Shown here: one piece after another, positions 10,085-20,979 of the stretch | Layout: each line of letters opens with the position of its first letter | Numbering within the stretch: the stretch's first letter is position 1 | DNA from: Cylindrotheca closterium | Taxonomy: Eukaryota; Bacillariophyta; Bacillariophyceae; Bacillariales; Bacillariaceae | DNA: 64,000 nucleotides | Direction: 5' to 3' | Assembly (NCBI GenBank): GCA_933822405.4 | Contig: CAKOGP040000225.1 | Location: forward strand, 20,601 to 84,600 | Made by a program: the position numbers and the translations under genes | Notes under the pieces: model-generated | What the model saw: only the letters and a program-made list of their open reading frames with translations | Databases searched by the model: none | What the model was told of the DNA's origin: nothing

Positions 10085-11863
10085 CTAATATCCAAGTGTA
10101 GCTGTTTTTGTCACAACGTCCTTGTGCTTTGGATTTCGGTGGACGCAAAAGTTCTCGTGTTGTAGCTGAGCTCGATTCTCTCGAAACACTTTATCGCAAA
10201 AGCGACATGGGAAGGATAGCGCTGTAGAAGGAGGGGTAAAATCATCAATGTGTTTCAGTGCTTGGGCTTTTGTTTCGAAGCGCCATCCACAAACTTTGCA
10301 ATGACCATGTATCTCTATCTCTTTTGACACTTTGATTGATACTTCTGGTTCAGTAGCGACCGACGGGTTGTCCGTGCCTTCGTGTTGATTCCTCAGAGGA
10401 TCTTGTTTTCCTTCGGATTGTGCCTCCGCTGGTTGTTTCCAGTCTGGAGAGATAGACTGATGAATACCTGCATGCTTGGCAACAATGTGGCTTTGCAAGG
10501 CTTCTTGGCTGCAAAATGTACGAACCTCACCATCCATTCCCCTACACTGGTGAGGACACTGCCAAGCATCTGCGGTGCCCATGGCCGTCGACGATGATTC
10601 GGATGATACGACAGCTAGTTTCCGTTTCTTCTTCTTGCACTTTCCGTGATTCCTTTCTTCTGGTGGAAGCAGTGCCGTATGTTTGGCTTTCAAATGAGAC
10701 TTGAGGGATCGTTCTTCCCGAAAGACCTTTTCACAGTGTGGGCACGCCAATAGTGATCCTTTTTGTAGTTTTTTATTATTGCTCTTGTCACTGCTACATG
10801 CAAGGTTCAATTCGACTGCGTTGGGCATATCGCTAGGTTTGGACACGTCCCATGGTAGGATTGGCGCTCCTTTTTGACTCATCTTCTTCATTCCTTGCCT
10901 CGCAAAGACAAGACTTTCACTTTGCCATTCTGGTCTTCGAGAAGCAAATGATTTTCCTGTTTGATGCCGCCGCAATTGGTATGTGGTAAGGGGTCCTTCT
11001 CCCGTGTTTTCGGCATCAAGAGATATTGATGGAGGTGGTGGGACAAAGGGACCTCTCCAAACCAAATCAAATCCTTGGTTTTGAGCTGTTTCCACACACT
11101 TCCATCGTTCAGCTTGTCCCTTGACTAGAGTCAAATGAAAGAAGCACGGATTGCCATGTCCCATTTTTTCCTCATCATCACCGGTGGAACCAGATGATTT
11201 TGCAGAAGGCGTGAGCCAAATGCGATTCACTGTATGGAAGAGGTGGCATAGGAATTTTCTGTGCAAGACAGCATCTTCGGTTGCCAAGTGTGGGTGATGA
11301 AACATCACATGGTCGGCAGATTTCATAGCCAATGGGCCTATGGTGGTGTTTGATGATGGTGATTGTGATTCAGGTGACTTCGGCGGGATGGGACTATTGG
11401 AAGTGTTGTTGTTGTCGGAGCCATTGTCATGATGATGCTTAACCTTGTCGTTCCTTTCGACCAAGATCTTTGGCATCGCAATGGCGTTGATTCCATGTCG
11501 AATGTCTACAGTCAATTTGTTATCCTTTTCTGAACCTGAGTCTGATGGTGATGCAGAAGCAGCATTTGCAAGTTGTTTCAGAACAAATGGAGTGTCCTTG
11601 TACTTTGATATGAGTTCTTCACGAGTATCGACTCCAGTCGCCGTGAGAACATATTTCAGATCGTCCTTGGTAGACGCCAAATATCGAGCTAAATCCAGCG
11701 AGTATGTAAAGTCACCGTCTCCCAAGGTCAGAAACGAAACTCTCTTCTCTTTCTTGACTTGGTCGTGGCTTTCATTTTCGCTCTGATATGTGGCATTTTG
11801 TGGTTGTGCGAATGGGTCGACTGTAACTACGTCATCTCCCGTTTCACCAAATGATGCTGTCAT
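10085..11863 (-). CDS. Bmt5-like rRNA methyltransferase domain with C-terminal C2H2 zinc fingers
   Basis: 592 aa, single exon, ATG at 11863. Residues 43-62 (FLTLGDGDFTYSLDLARYL) are the glycine-rich SAM-binding start of the DUF2431/Bmt5 family, which methylates a uridine in large-subunit rRNA. The expected VLTATGVDTREELISKY strand-loop follows. After a polar insert come ADHVMFHHPHLA, corresponding to the family FNFPH motif, and FHLTLVKGQ. The last 220 residues add C2H2 zinc fingers: CPHCEKVFREERSLKSHLKAKH, a variant with a longer first loop, and a final pair (CKVCGWRF, CRFCDKVFRENRAQLQHE). Classical yeast Bmt5 lacks such fingers, so this is a fused architecture, perhaps for RNA binding. Convergent with the HMG gene and divergent from the SET gene. 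Confidence 0.8.
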   Translation of the reverse strand: MTASFGETGDDVVTVDPFAQPQNATYQSENESHDQVKKEKRVSFLTLGDGDFTYSLDLARYLASTKDDLKYVLTATGVDTREELISKYKDTPFVLKQLANAASASPSDSGSEKDNKLTVDIRHGINAIAMPKILVERNDKVKHHHDNGSDNNNTSNSPIPPKSPESQSPSSNTTIGPLAMKSADHVMFHHPHLATEDAVLHRKFLCHLFHTVNRIWLTPSAKSSGSTGDDEEKMGHGNPCFFHLTLVKGQAERWKCVETAQNQGFDLVWRGPFVPPPPSISLDAENTGEGPLTTYQLRRHQTGKSFASRRPEWQSESLVFARQGMKKMSQKGAPILPWDVSKPSDMPNAVELNLACSSDKSNNKKLQKGSLLACPHCEKVFREERSLKSHLKAKHTALLPPEERNHGKCKKKKRKLAVVSSESSSTAMGTADAWQCPHQCRGMDGEVRTFCSQEALQSHIVAKHAGIHQSISPDWKQPAEAQSEGKQDPLRNQHEGTDNPSVATEPEVSIKVSKEIEIHGHCKVCGWRFETKAQALKHIDDFTPPSTALSFPCRFCDKVFRENRAQLQHENFCVHRNPKHKDVVTKTATLGY

Positions 11864-12121
11864 GATGAGAAACTTAGGCTGCTACTAGTGCGATAGCGAA
11901 AGGTAAAGTGCGATCGCATGAGAGACAAGCAAGATATGCAAAGTAGTACTGTACCGCTATATGTGAGTGATGTTCGTGGTTTTGGTCGAGTATAGCGACG
12001 TGAGATCCACCAACATCTCATTATCACCGTTCCTCCAAACGATTTTTCAACTCCATCACACAACCGCACATATTTGAATATTGTCTTGATGGTTTGTTGA
12101 AGCTGCCATTGAAAGCATCAA

Positions 12122-13732
12122 ATGATTTCTTCTCTAGTTCGACGGCGAGTAGGTTCCCATTGGAGACGGGCCTCACCTTCTCTCCATGGTAATGGGAATG
12201 CTACGATACCAGCTTGTAGAAGCACTTGTGCAACAGCAGTATCAGCCCTGATGCCCGATAATGCATCCGTACCAACTATTAGACAATTCTCAGAAAGTCG
12301 TCGAAGTTTTCATACCACCTCCCCTCAACAGAATTGGTGGAATCCCTTTTCTAGTGGTGGTGGAAGTGGTGGTGCCAATACATCGGGAATCATGTCATCT
12401 TCCAAAACACGAGGCACTGGAGATTCCAATGATCCTCGGCAACTGCAAGAACGCAAGGATGCCACATTGGTCTTGTTGGCTCTGACCTTTCGTCGATTGT
12501 GGCTGGAACAAGGGGGATTAGCTAGTACTAGTCTTATGGGTGCTGGAGCTTGTGATGATGATTGCCAAGAAAAGATCGACCGAGAAAAGATTATTGATAT
12601 GGCCTTTAGTGAGTTGGAAAAGGAGGATTTGGATTCCAAAACCACTTTGCAACTGCGGCAAACACTGCAAGCAGGTTTGGAAGATCAGATTGTGGAAATT
12701 TTCCAGCACTTTGCGGAAGTGGACCAGAGTTTGCCCAATCCAAATGTCGCCCTGGAAAAGGAAGAGCCCGTTTCCAGTGCTGATACCTCGGGCTACAATC
12801 CAGTTCTAGTCCTGGAATTGGAAAATGCCGTGGATCAATTGGCCAACCCAACGCCGAACAGAGCTGAAAAGGGAGCCGATCCCAAGATTTTCTTAGCGCT
12901 AAAGCGCAAAGCGATTGAAACATTGATGGAGAAACAACAGGGCAATTCGAATGAAGAAACCGACCAGATATCACAGGACAAAGCTGTAGCAAGCTCAGAA
13001 GATGGGGTCGCTTGGGTTGATGCCGATGCGTTTGGGTACCACGAAACTATTGACCAAGAGCAAAATCAACAAATTCGACTTTTCCAAGCCTACAACATGT
13101 GCCGATCGGCGCAGCTGAAAGCAGCCTATGGATATGGTATTGTCGCACTGCAGTCGTCCCTTCCTGGCGCTGGGCGAGGTGTTTATGTTGATGGTTTTTG
13201 TCCTGCTGGATCCATAGTAGCCTTTCAACCTGGAGTGGTCTGGTCTAAGGAGCACTTGGTGGCCCTTCCAATTGAAGAAGAACGGCAGTTGGAAAAGAAT
13301 GATAACTACCAAATGTCACTCAGGCCTGATGATTTTATGATTGACTCACGACAATCTCCTTACACTGTCTTGACCAACCCCTGGGCAGTGGGGCACATTA
13401 TCAACCATCCTACCCCAGCTCATCCGCCCAATTGCCGGTCAGTTATGGTCAACTTTACCTCGGCTATGAACCTGAAATCCTTGAACTTGGAGTCCTATGT
13501 TCCAAACAAGTATGCCAAGCCTCGAAACTTGACCTTATTGGGCAGTCTTTGGGAGCAGGACGTGGTAGATATGCACGGAATGTGTTTGGTAACGACAAGG
13601 GATGTCTGCAATGAAGAAATCTATTACGATTATCGATTGATGACTCCCCATCGGCCGTCATGGTATCAAACAGTCCAAGACACTGCTTACACGAACAAAG
13701 AAGCAGAGGAAGCAAAGGAGCCACAAGACTAA
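12122..13732 (+). CDS. SET-domain protein, SETD9-like, probably mitochondrial
   Basis: 536 aa, single exon. The N-terminus (MISSLVRRRVGSHWRRASPS) is Arg-rich without acids, typical of a mitochondrial presequence. Residues about 340-520 form a SET domain: GAGRGVYVDGFCPAGSIVAF at its start, NPWAVGHIINHPT in the position of the NHxC-like motif, NCRSVMVNF, and TTRDVCNEEIYYDYRL near the end. The layout resembles animal SETD9, a SET protein of uncertain substrate. The middle 200 residues are acidic and helical without a known domain. Its stop lies 47 bases from the stop of the convergent gene at 13780. Confidence 0.75.
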   Translation: MISSLVRRRVGSHWRRASPSLHGNGNATIPACRSTCATAVSALMPDNASVPTIRQFSESRRSFHTTSPQQNWWNPFSSGGGSGGANTSGIMSSSKTRGTGDSNDPRQLQERKDATLVLLALTFRRLWLEQGGLASTSLMGAGACDDDCQEKIDREKIIDMAFSELEKEDLDSKTTLQLRQTLQAGLEDQIVEIFQHFAEVDQSLPNPNVALEKEEPVSSADTSGYNPVLVLELENAVDQLANPTPNRAEKGADPKIFLALKRKAIETLMEKQQGNSNEETDQISQDKAVASSEDGVAWVDADAFGYHETIDQEQNQQIRLFQAYNMCRSAQLKAAYGYGIVALQSSLPGAGRGVYVDGFCPAGSIVAFQPGVVWSKEHLVALPIEEERQLEKNDNYQMSLRPDDFMIDSRQSPYTVLTNPWAVGHIINHPTPAHPPNCRSVMVNFTSAMNLKSLNLESYVPNKYAKPRNLTLLGSLWEQDVVDMHGMCLVTTRDVCNEEIYYDYRLMTPHRPSWYQTVQDTAYTNKEAEEAKEPQD

Positions 13733-13779
13733 GATTATACCAAAATATTTTTTCTAATTTTAACCTCTTGTTGGATTCC

Positions 13780-16700
13780 TCACGCGGGCTCCGTGGCTTC
13801 ATCGGCATTCTCTTTGTGTGCTGGCATGGTATATTGGACTTCTACACTAGCATCTTGAATTCGTTTTGAGGATCCTTGATTTTCCACGAAGGATCTCAAT
13901 GTTTCAAGTTTGATGTTGTTGTCCTGGATGCGTTTCTTCTTCAACCACGGCATCAATGCCGAAACAAACAACAGTCTCCAGATGGAACCAGCCTTGGAAC
14001 CAAAGTTCTCTCTGTGGCGAAGTTTCATTAAGTACATCTGACCTAGCATTTCGATGTAGGGGCGACGATGGGATTCAGTTGACAGAAGGTTCTGCCGGAA
14101 GACCAATGGCAACATATCGACCTGCAAGAAAAGCCCATCTGCAAGAACTGGCCGGTCGATTCTTCCCACATAGAAACTTGTAATAACCAGGAACTTGACG
14201 AGGCGACCTGCTACTAATGCCAAAGTCAACGCTAAGGCCCAGCACTCAAGCGCGACGTTGAAAACATTTGCAAACATCGGTTTGCTTCGATAGAATCCAG
14301 AATAGGCACTTCGCATTGCCACGAAGCACACTACGACCTTCACAAGAACTGTGATTATAATACCGATAGCTTGTGTAGCAATTTCCACAACAATAGGACG
14401 GGTTGTGGGCCATACGAGCAGAAAGGTGATTCCCGCGGTCAAGAAAGTCACAATAGCTGTGGAAATTATCAACCCCTATACAAAACACGAGTTAGTAGCG
14501 GTTCTCGTACCAAAATCGAAGTCAACATGGACATACCCAAAACATCGAACCAATCAGGTAGGTCTGATTGTGCAGATTCTTCCTATAATCAATGAATTTT
14601 GGGTCCTTTAAAGATGCGATGACACCACTTCTGAATTTCAAGATTGTGTGGATGGAAGAGGGAATGTACACCAAGGTCGTCGCAAGAGCTGCAATCAGTC
14701 CTCCGATAATACCCATAGCAGCCGTCAGAGTCAACCTGCAGACGAAAAAGATCCGTCAGATTGCTTCTACACTTTCAGCACCAACACATTTATTTTGCAC
14801 TTACAACCAAGGCGCTGGGAATAGATTCAAGAATGTCCGCTCGTTTGGCTCGACAAATTCCCTGTAGAAGTTCATAGTATTGTTAAAATACTTGGGTATT
14901 CATCGCAGGTGCTTCCTTCGAATCGATAGTACCTGTGAAAAATGATTTAAACACGTCAAGCGTTAGGCATACATTGCATCACTCTAAATGAATCGCTCTT
15001 TCTTGTTTTACGTACTTCTGATCGGCTTCTCCGATGACGCATGTGCCTCGAGACGGATTGTATGGGTCTGCTACACAATAACTTAAATAAGAGTAGCAAA
15101 ACTCGGTATCGGTGCGATTCCTTTCATATGTGATGATGCTCTCGATATGATCGTACAAAGGCTGTTCACAGAATGGCCTGGGAGTCAAAGACTTGTAGAT
15201 TGCCATGCATATCTGGAATGATACGTATGCAGCTTCTTCACGTCCCGTGAAGCTATTGACGAAAGTCTCGTTACTCACAATCGATGAAACTATATCGCAG
15301 CCAGTAAGGGTCTCATCAGTAATGTCTGGGTACCATGTGTCATCGTCAAACCATTCGTTGAACTTGGAGATATCCTCATCTTCCATGTAATTAATGCGGT
15401 AGCACGCGTTGTAGAGCATCTCGGCATCGTTTGGAGAATAATTGAATTCGGCCAATATTTCGATTACGGATTGTTTGGCTGCATCCAAAACATAGGGACA
15501 CGAGGCACCTCCTAATAGATCTCCAACTTGCAGCTCAAATGGCGCAAAAGCGGCATTGAACGAGTCACAGATGTTTCCGATAGCAGATCCAAACGTGCTT
15601 TCCGGCGTGACTTCCTCAAAGAGGTCCATGCACCCTGGGCCGGATAATGATACATCTCGACAAACTGCAACACCGCTGTAGAATGAAGCCTCTTCAAAGG
15701 GAAAGTAGCAGTCATTGTAGTCAAACTCTGTGAAGCACTGTTCGTTGTAAATGACTTCCTTCAGCGCAACTGTATTGTAGAGATCCTCAAGTTCCCAGAT
15801 AAAGCCGGTGAAAATGATTGTGCAAATGTACAAGACGACAACTATTGTAACAAAGAGAATCGCATTCGCAGCAATCAGCCGTGATGGTAACCAGACTCCT
15901 TCAGTGACCCCCAGATTACCAGAGATGTAACCCTTCCAAGCCCAGATTATGCCCCCCACTTCTTCAGATTCATCAACGAGGTCATTGTACTTCTGCAATG
16001 CTATTTCACGACTTGATCTGCCACCAGGTCCAGTCTGTTGGCGGTTGCCTTCGTTTCCCACTTTCGAATTTGATATGGGGGTTTGACTGCCACTTTCTTG
16101 GATGCTGACTTCCCGCTTGAGTTTAGTGATACCTGCTGCCTTTTCGTCCAACTGATGCAAATCATACGCACTGCGAGCCATTTCATTGATCTTGTAAACA
16201 GCTGCTTGTTTGCTACGATACGCTCGGTTGATATTACTCCCAAGAACATTCTCCATGAAAACAAAAGCAGGATTCTTTTTCAAGTAATCGCCCTTGCCAA
16301 AGAAAATAGTCATCAAGTTTTTCAGTTGGATAATGATTAATAGGACTCCGAAGACAATCATCATGTTAAGCAACTCGCTGTAGGTGTAGTGTTCATGTGA
16401 GGGTTCTTCGAGAGCTGTATTGAACACAAAGTTTTTCTCTGGAAAATAGTACGGCAGGAATACCAAAACTGCAACGGAGGCAAGGCCGACGATAGGCTCC
16501 ACAATAGACTTTTGGAATACTCCATTCCCTAGCGCCAGCAGAAAACTGACTCCCGACCCGACAATTCTGTTATGACACGATCGAATGTGAGACTGGTTTG
16601 AAGTGTAGGATCATATAATACTACAATTTTCAACCAACTTGAGAACTTACACAAGCTTCAACATTGTAAGTGTCCACCGAAAGACAGCAAACCCAACACG

Positions 16701-17736
16701 GCGTCCAAAATTGTCGGAACTGTCCACAAGGAATTCAGGAGTCCCGACCCCATTCATGTACCAGAAGTATGAAAATACGACAACCAGCCAAACCAAGACC
16801 ACGTGAATCACATGGACGAAATTGTCAGCGGTATAATCCATGTGTGAAAATGTAGTGACTGTTCGAAAGGTTTCCCCAACGAGTGAAGGGGGGCCGTTGG
16901 CAGATTCTTCTGTATTCTTGATATTTGTTACGTCTTCCTCAAATCCATCTGGGAAAACATCGTCGAGCACCTCTGAGTAGCGAGTTTCAGTTTCAGGATT
17001 GTATAGATTTGTGTCTTTTGTCAATGCGCCTGCAAACGTTTTCGAATCGAGAACTGGCGATGAAGATGCTTCGTCGCCATCCTTCAATTTATCGCTTTTG
17101 GATGATTCTGACACCATGTCGATCATTTGCTGAATCAGATCATCATCACGAACCAGCTCCAACTCATCATATTCCAAAAAGATTTGTCTCATTAACGCAG
17201 GTGTCAATGGTGGTGGATGCTCTACATCATAGTCCCCACCAGTGGTGTCACGAAGAATGTCTCGCAAAACGTCCTCAATGATGGTCGCTGGCGGCAAGAG
17301 ACGCTTTTTGGCTTCATCAATGGACGACATTCGGGCGCCTCCTGGCCTACTCCCTAGAAGCTCATCAGATACTTTGACAAGCATGGGAATCATCAAGATG
17401 GCGACGATTTCCAGAATATCAATGGCATCATCTTCACCTTCTCCTCCTGCAAGTCCCCTGAAGATCACAGTCCGGACCTGATCTTTGGTGAGCTCGATTC
17501 CATAGCGAGACAAGAGAAAGGCGCGAACATCCTTGGCTGGAAAATGCAGAACAACATATAGTGAGTATTAGAAATTATGACCCGCAGTGAAGGCAGCCCG
17601 AAGCAGTATCTTTTTCGTACCGTCTACTGATCCATCCATGAAGCTTTCTGCTTCGTCATGAGTGGTCTGATGTAGAGCAACCAAAAACTAACTCTTTGAT
17701 ATCTTTGACAGCTCCCTTTGGTCGCAAGAATCTCAT
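13780..17736 (-). CDS. large polytopic membrane protein with Cys-rich ectodomain, two apparent frame breaks
   Basis: About 1,190 aa. Exons: 17621-17736, 16651-17536, 15016-16566, 14805-14932, 14537-14735 and 13780-14475. Five introns of 60-90 bases all have GT-AG ends. Exon 1 (ATG at 17736) is one base too long: its frame stops unless one T of the T5 run near 17690 is dropped. Exon 4 (128 bases) is one base too short beside a CCC run near 14896. Reading across both repairs frame in every other exon. An EF-hand-like helical start (LSRYGIELTKDQVRTV) precedes at least two early membrane segments, then an acidic loop. A further helix (AANAILFVTIVVVLYICTII) precedes a Cys-rich extracellular region (CFTEFDYNDCYF to YLSYCVADPYNPSRGTCVIG). 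Two or three C-terminal helices follow. The family is not recognised; a receptor or channel-like role is speculation. Confidence 0.7.
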
Positions 17737-18446
17737 GGTTACAAGGGATGATAAAATACAATATTGTCAGAAACGTGCTTCTGTGCTGAGTTTCTGAAGC
17801 ATAAAAAAATGATGACCCTACCGGTAATATTCCAACGTAGACCGCAGGCACACTGTTCGATCCCTTTGACTACATTGTGTTACAGACGGACAAAGGCCGA
17901 ACGGCCTTCGACCGTCAAAAGTTGTTGTCGATGCGCCGAGGCAATGATGCCCAGTTTATCGACTGAGATTGAATTCACCCACTTGTGTCGTGGTAATTCA
18001 ATTTTTCTCTCCCAAACCTCACCCGCCCTGTTGGGCACCGCCTCCATTTTACCATATCGGCGGTGCCTGGTAGGAAAGCAGATCTCAGTAATACCGCACA
18101 CGGGATTTCTGAGATTGGTCGAACGAATCGAGTCTATTACTCGATCAGTTCGACCCGCTTCACACCACAACCCACCAGCTACACACCAAGACAAAATACT
18201 ACGAACACACACACGGAGGACGGCAGTAGGCTATCTTAGATAGTATATAATCATAATGTACTGTATATTTTTTATATCCGGAGAAGGATTCATTCATTCG
18301 TGTTTTGGACGTCCGTCCGCTGTGCGCGCAGCTTTTTTTAATGAATGCGCGGAAAGTGGTTGCGTGTCGCACATCAAATATTTTTACCGCGCAATCACAT
18401 CTCATCAATAACCTCGTCGGCATCCATTCGTTCATACTACATATTA
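17737..18446. other. divergent intergenic region with a dispersed repeat
   Basis: 710 bases. It contains the 18157-18243 repeat described separately. A 110-codon minus frame (17880-18212) overlaps the repeat and has no recognisable domain, so I do not call it a gene. The last 200 bases should hold the promoter of the methyltransferase gene. Confidence 0.45.
18157..18243. repeat. dispersed repeat, inverted partner at 60311-60366
   Basis: The segments AGCTACACACCAAG, ACGAACACACACACGGAGG and GGCTATCTTAGATAGT occur here in order. They occur again in inverted orientation at 60311-60366, where two 9-base inserts present here are absent. The 20 bases at 18157-18176 also recur at 22632-22651. This looks like a fragment of a mobile or recombining repeat family, but no coding part is visible. 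Confidence 0.6.
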
Positions 18447-19604
18447 ATGCATCCATTTAGGATTTCGATGACCTTCGTTCTATTGATTTTGTTACTATCA
18501 TGTTCTGTTCATTCGTTTCATGAATCGACAACTCCCGTTCATCTAAGAAATCATCGTCCCCAACATCAAATACAGAAACTTCCACACCGACCGATGATGG
18601 CGATGGCGATGGCTTCCAAGAGTTCCGACATGATCGAAAGTCCCTCCGAACGACACAGCGGCGACATTTCGAGAAGAAAGATTCTGTCGCAATCAGTGAC
18701 AGCAGGAGGTATATTCCTTTTCTGCCTTCCATCCCCGGCCACAGCCCTGTCAGCATCCGAAGCCTCCAAGGCCTATGACTCCTATGCCAGCAACTATGAT
18801 TCCTTGGATGGAGGATCAGCATCGACCATGTTGGGTATCGATCAAGCACGAACAGACTTATTCAAGCAAGCGAAGGGGAAGGTGCTAGAAATTGGAGCGG
18901 GGACCGGTCTAAACTTGGGCAAGTACGATCTTTCAAAGATTGAATCTCTGACATTGCTGGATATTTCCCCAGGCATGTTGTCCATGGCCGAACAACGATG
19001 GAAGAACATGACGATAGCTACAAGTAGTGAAAGCTTTATTTCATTTGTCCAAGCGGACGCAACCTCTGAGTTGGTCTCGAAATTTGGAGCTCTGTCCTTT
19101 GACACTGTTGTCGATAGCTTCTCGCTGTGTACCATGGGTAATGACGGAGCCGAGAAATGCTTGAGCCAACTATCACAGGTAGTAAAGTCTAAGGAACAAG
19201 GGGGTAAGTATTACAGGAACAATACGAACGGACGATGGCATCACCGATAGCTCGTGGTGCGGATACCTGGAGGAATCAATCTACCGAAGAAACGAATGCA
19301 TTGTTGCACTCAACTTGACCTTTCTCACTCTTCACTTGCATCTTTCGATTCATTGATAATCGGGGCCAAATGACTAACAGGGCAAGTATTATTGCTGGAG
19401 AATAGTCGATCGTCGAACCCCTTCCTTGCTCGATATCAGGATGCCACTTCGAGCGCTGCCGCAGAGATGGGCGGGAAGGGTTGTGTCTACAATCAAGATG
19501 TCGAATTCATGATTCAGCAATCCACCAAGGGAAATCTTGTTATTGAATCACAGGAGCAGTATGCTGCTGGGCTATTTCGTGCCTTTCGTTGCACTGTATG
19601 GTAA
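18447..19604 (+). CDS. SAM-dependent methyltransferase, plastid or thylakoid-lumen targeted
   Basis: Exon 1 is 18447-19203, the intron is 19204-19380 and exon 2 is 19381-19604. The protein is 326 aa. The N-terminus has a signal peptide (MTFVLLILLLSCSVHSF) with Phe at the likely cleavage site, as in diatom plastid preproteins. A second hydrophobic segment follows a twin arginine (SRRKILSQSVTAGGIFLF) and ends SPATA. That order (ER signal, transit, twin-Arg signal) suggests Tat import into the thylakoid lumen. The catalytic domain (about residues 110-326) has the class I motif VLEIGAGTGLNLGKY, LLDISPGMLSMAE and FDTVVDSFSLCTM. It resembles UbiE/Methyltransf_11 enzymes. The substrate cannot be read from sequence. 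If read through the intron, the protein would end falsely at 19250. Confidence 0.8.
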
Positions 19605-19992
19605 CGTGATCCACAACGCCTAGCTACCATTACTTTTCTCGTTGGAGGCATAAAAAAGATCAACCCAATACCGTGTTGCTAAAGCAGGGAGACCTTCCTT
19701 GAAGCCATATTGCTAGATGGACTGTTTTGAGACGCTACGAAGTACATCTGCAGTACTTCACAAAGACCCGTAGATGGATCAATAGGTATCAGAATACTCA
19801 AACTGAACAGTGGTTTTACAAAGTTTCTATCTCATTGGCAACATAGGCTAGGTACATCTCGCGAGACTGGATCTAATGTCAAGTAATGAAATCTTATTGA
19901 TATCATGCCCTTGCCTCCTGCCACATTTAACGACCAAACGTGGTGGCAAGAGGAAAAGGCAACCCCGATCACAGCTTACCACATACATTAAA
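19605..19992. other. convergent intergenic region
   Basis: 388 bases between two stop codons. Near 19930-20010, across the end of the next gene, the segment AACGACCAAACG(T/C)GGTGGCA occurs twice about 65 bases apart, so the 3' end of the protease gene has a short local duplication. Nothing else was seen. Confidence 0.45.
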
Positions 19993-20979
19993 CTAAACGA
20001 CCAAACGCGGTGGCAGCGGGAGCAACTTGTCACTGTAAAACAAGCTAACAAAGCCCAAAATACCAGCCAAATAAGCAGCCACCAATGTCGAACGGTGATT
20101 GTAGAGGACGTGGGTCTGTTGAAAAAAAGAGAAATCAGGAAGTCCCATAAAGTTGCAGAATGCATGGCTCAGAGTCACGGCTGGCACAGATCCAGTTCGT
20201 ATCAAAGCATACGAGACATAGCTCCCGAATAGAGATGTATATGTAAATTGGAAAGCCGTTTGAAGGGCAATCATTGACATCTTGTTTTCGCCCCTTTTCC
20301 ATCGCATAAATGCGTGGTGAACATGGGCAAATCCAAAGAACATTGGCGCTGTCCACGAGGCTGCATTGTTGGACATGCCACACGCCAACAAACGAGGAAC
20401 CATACATCCCCGAAATATAACTTCTTCTGTCCATGGAGCAATTACATAATTCCGCAAGTTGATCCATTTCTGTCCCGTACTATGAACCGGGCCCAGAAAT
20501 TGTTGAAGACTGATTTGTCGAATCCATTGTACAACATCGTTTAGATAAGGCTTGGTGGGTTTGCCCTGAGCAGCTGATTTCAGGCGATGTTCGTAGACTT
20601 TCAATAAGGTGGCCACAAAAGATCCTGTATAGAGTATTGCCGTGTGCAACAAAACACTCAAACTGTAGGATGGCAGAAATATCAGCTTCCAAAATGAGAA
20701 TTCTGAAGGAATCGAGCCTAGCGACTGTTCTTGAGACTGGCCTTGTTTGCTGCAAAAGAGCCACGGGTAACTTAAAATCGCTCCTCCACAAACTATCAGC
20801 GTTGCCAAGGCTCGTCGTTGAATATGAATTGGATGATCTCGATCCAAAGCTCGAACCTTCGCTGGAACCAAAACATAGAGAGAACCAACAAAAGCAGTCG
20901 ATAGGATACTGCAATAAACTATCGATGACAGTGGAGTAGCATCTATTAGATGGCGATTGTGACACTTTATCCACTCCAT
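19993..20979 (-). CDS. RCE1: CAAX prenyl endopeptidase, Rce1/CPBP family
   Basis: 328 aa, single exon; the ATG at 20979 begins MEWIKCHNRHLI. Several hydrophobic segments lie across the length. The intramembrane protease signature is complete: NYVIAPWTEEVIFRG with the paired Glu at about 185-186, FGFAHVHH with His at 219, and SHAFCNFMG with His 272 and Asn 276. Rce1 removes the last three residues of prenylated CAAX proteins in the ER membrane. The extra ER-type spacing LRNYVIAPWTEE, rather than the bacterial pattern, favours Rce1 over plastid CPBP proteases. Length fits Rce1 (about 300-330 aa). Confidence 0.88.
   Translation of the reverse strand: MEWIKCHNRHLIDATPLSSIVYCSILSTAFVGSLYVLVPAKVRALDRDHPIHIQRRALATLIVCGGAILSYPWLFCSKQGQSQEQSLGSIPSEFSFWKLIFLPSYSLSVLLHTAILYTGSFVATLLKVYEHRLKSAAQGKPTKPYLNDVVQWIRQISLQQFLGPVHSTGQKWINLRNYVIAPWTEEVIFRGCMVPRLLACGMSNNAASWTAPMFFGFAHVHHAFMRWKRGENKMSMIALQTAFQFTYTSLFGSYVSYALIRTGSVPAVTLSHAFCNFMGLPDFSFFQQTHVLYNHRSTLVAAYLAGILGFVSLFYSDKLLPLPPRLVV

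Noticed and set aside
17880..18212. 110-codon minus frame upstream of the methyltransferase gene
   Set aside because: It overlaps a dispersed repeat and shows no domain, targeting signal or splice partner.
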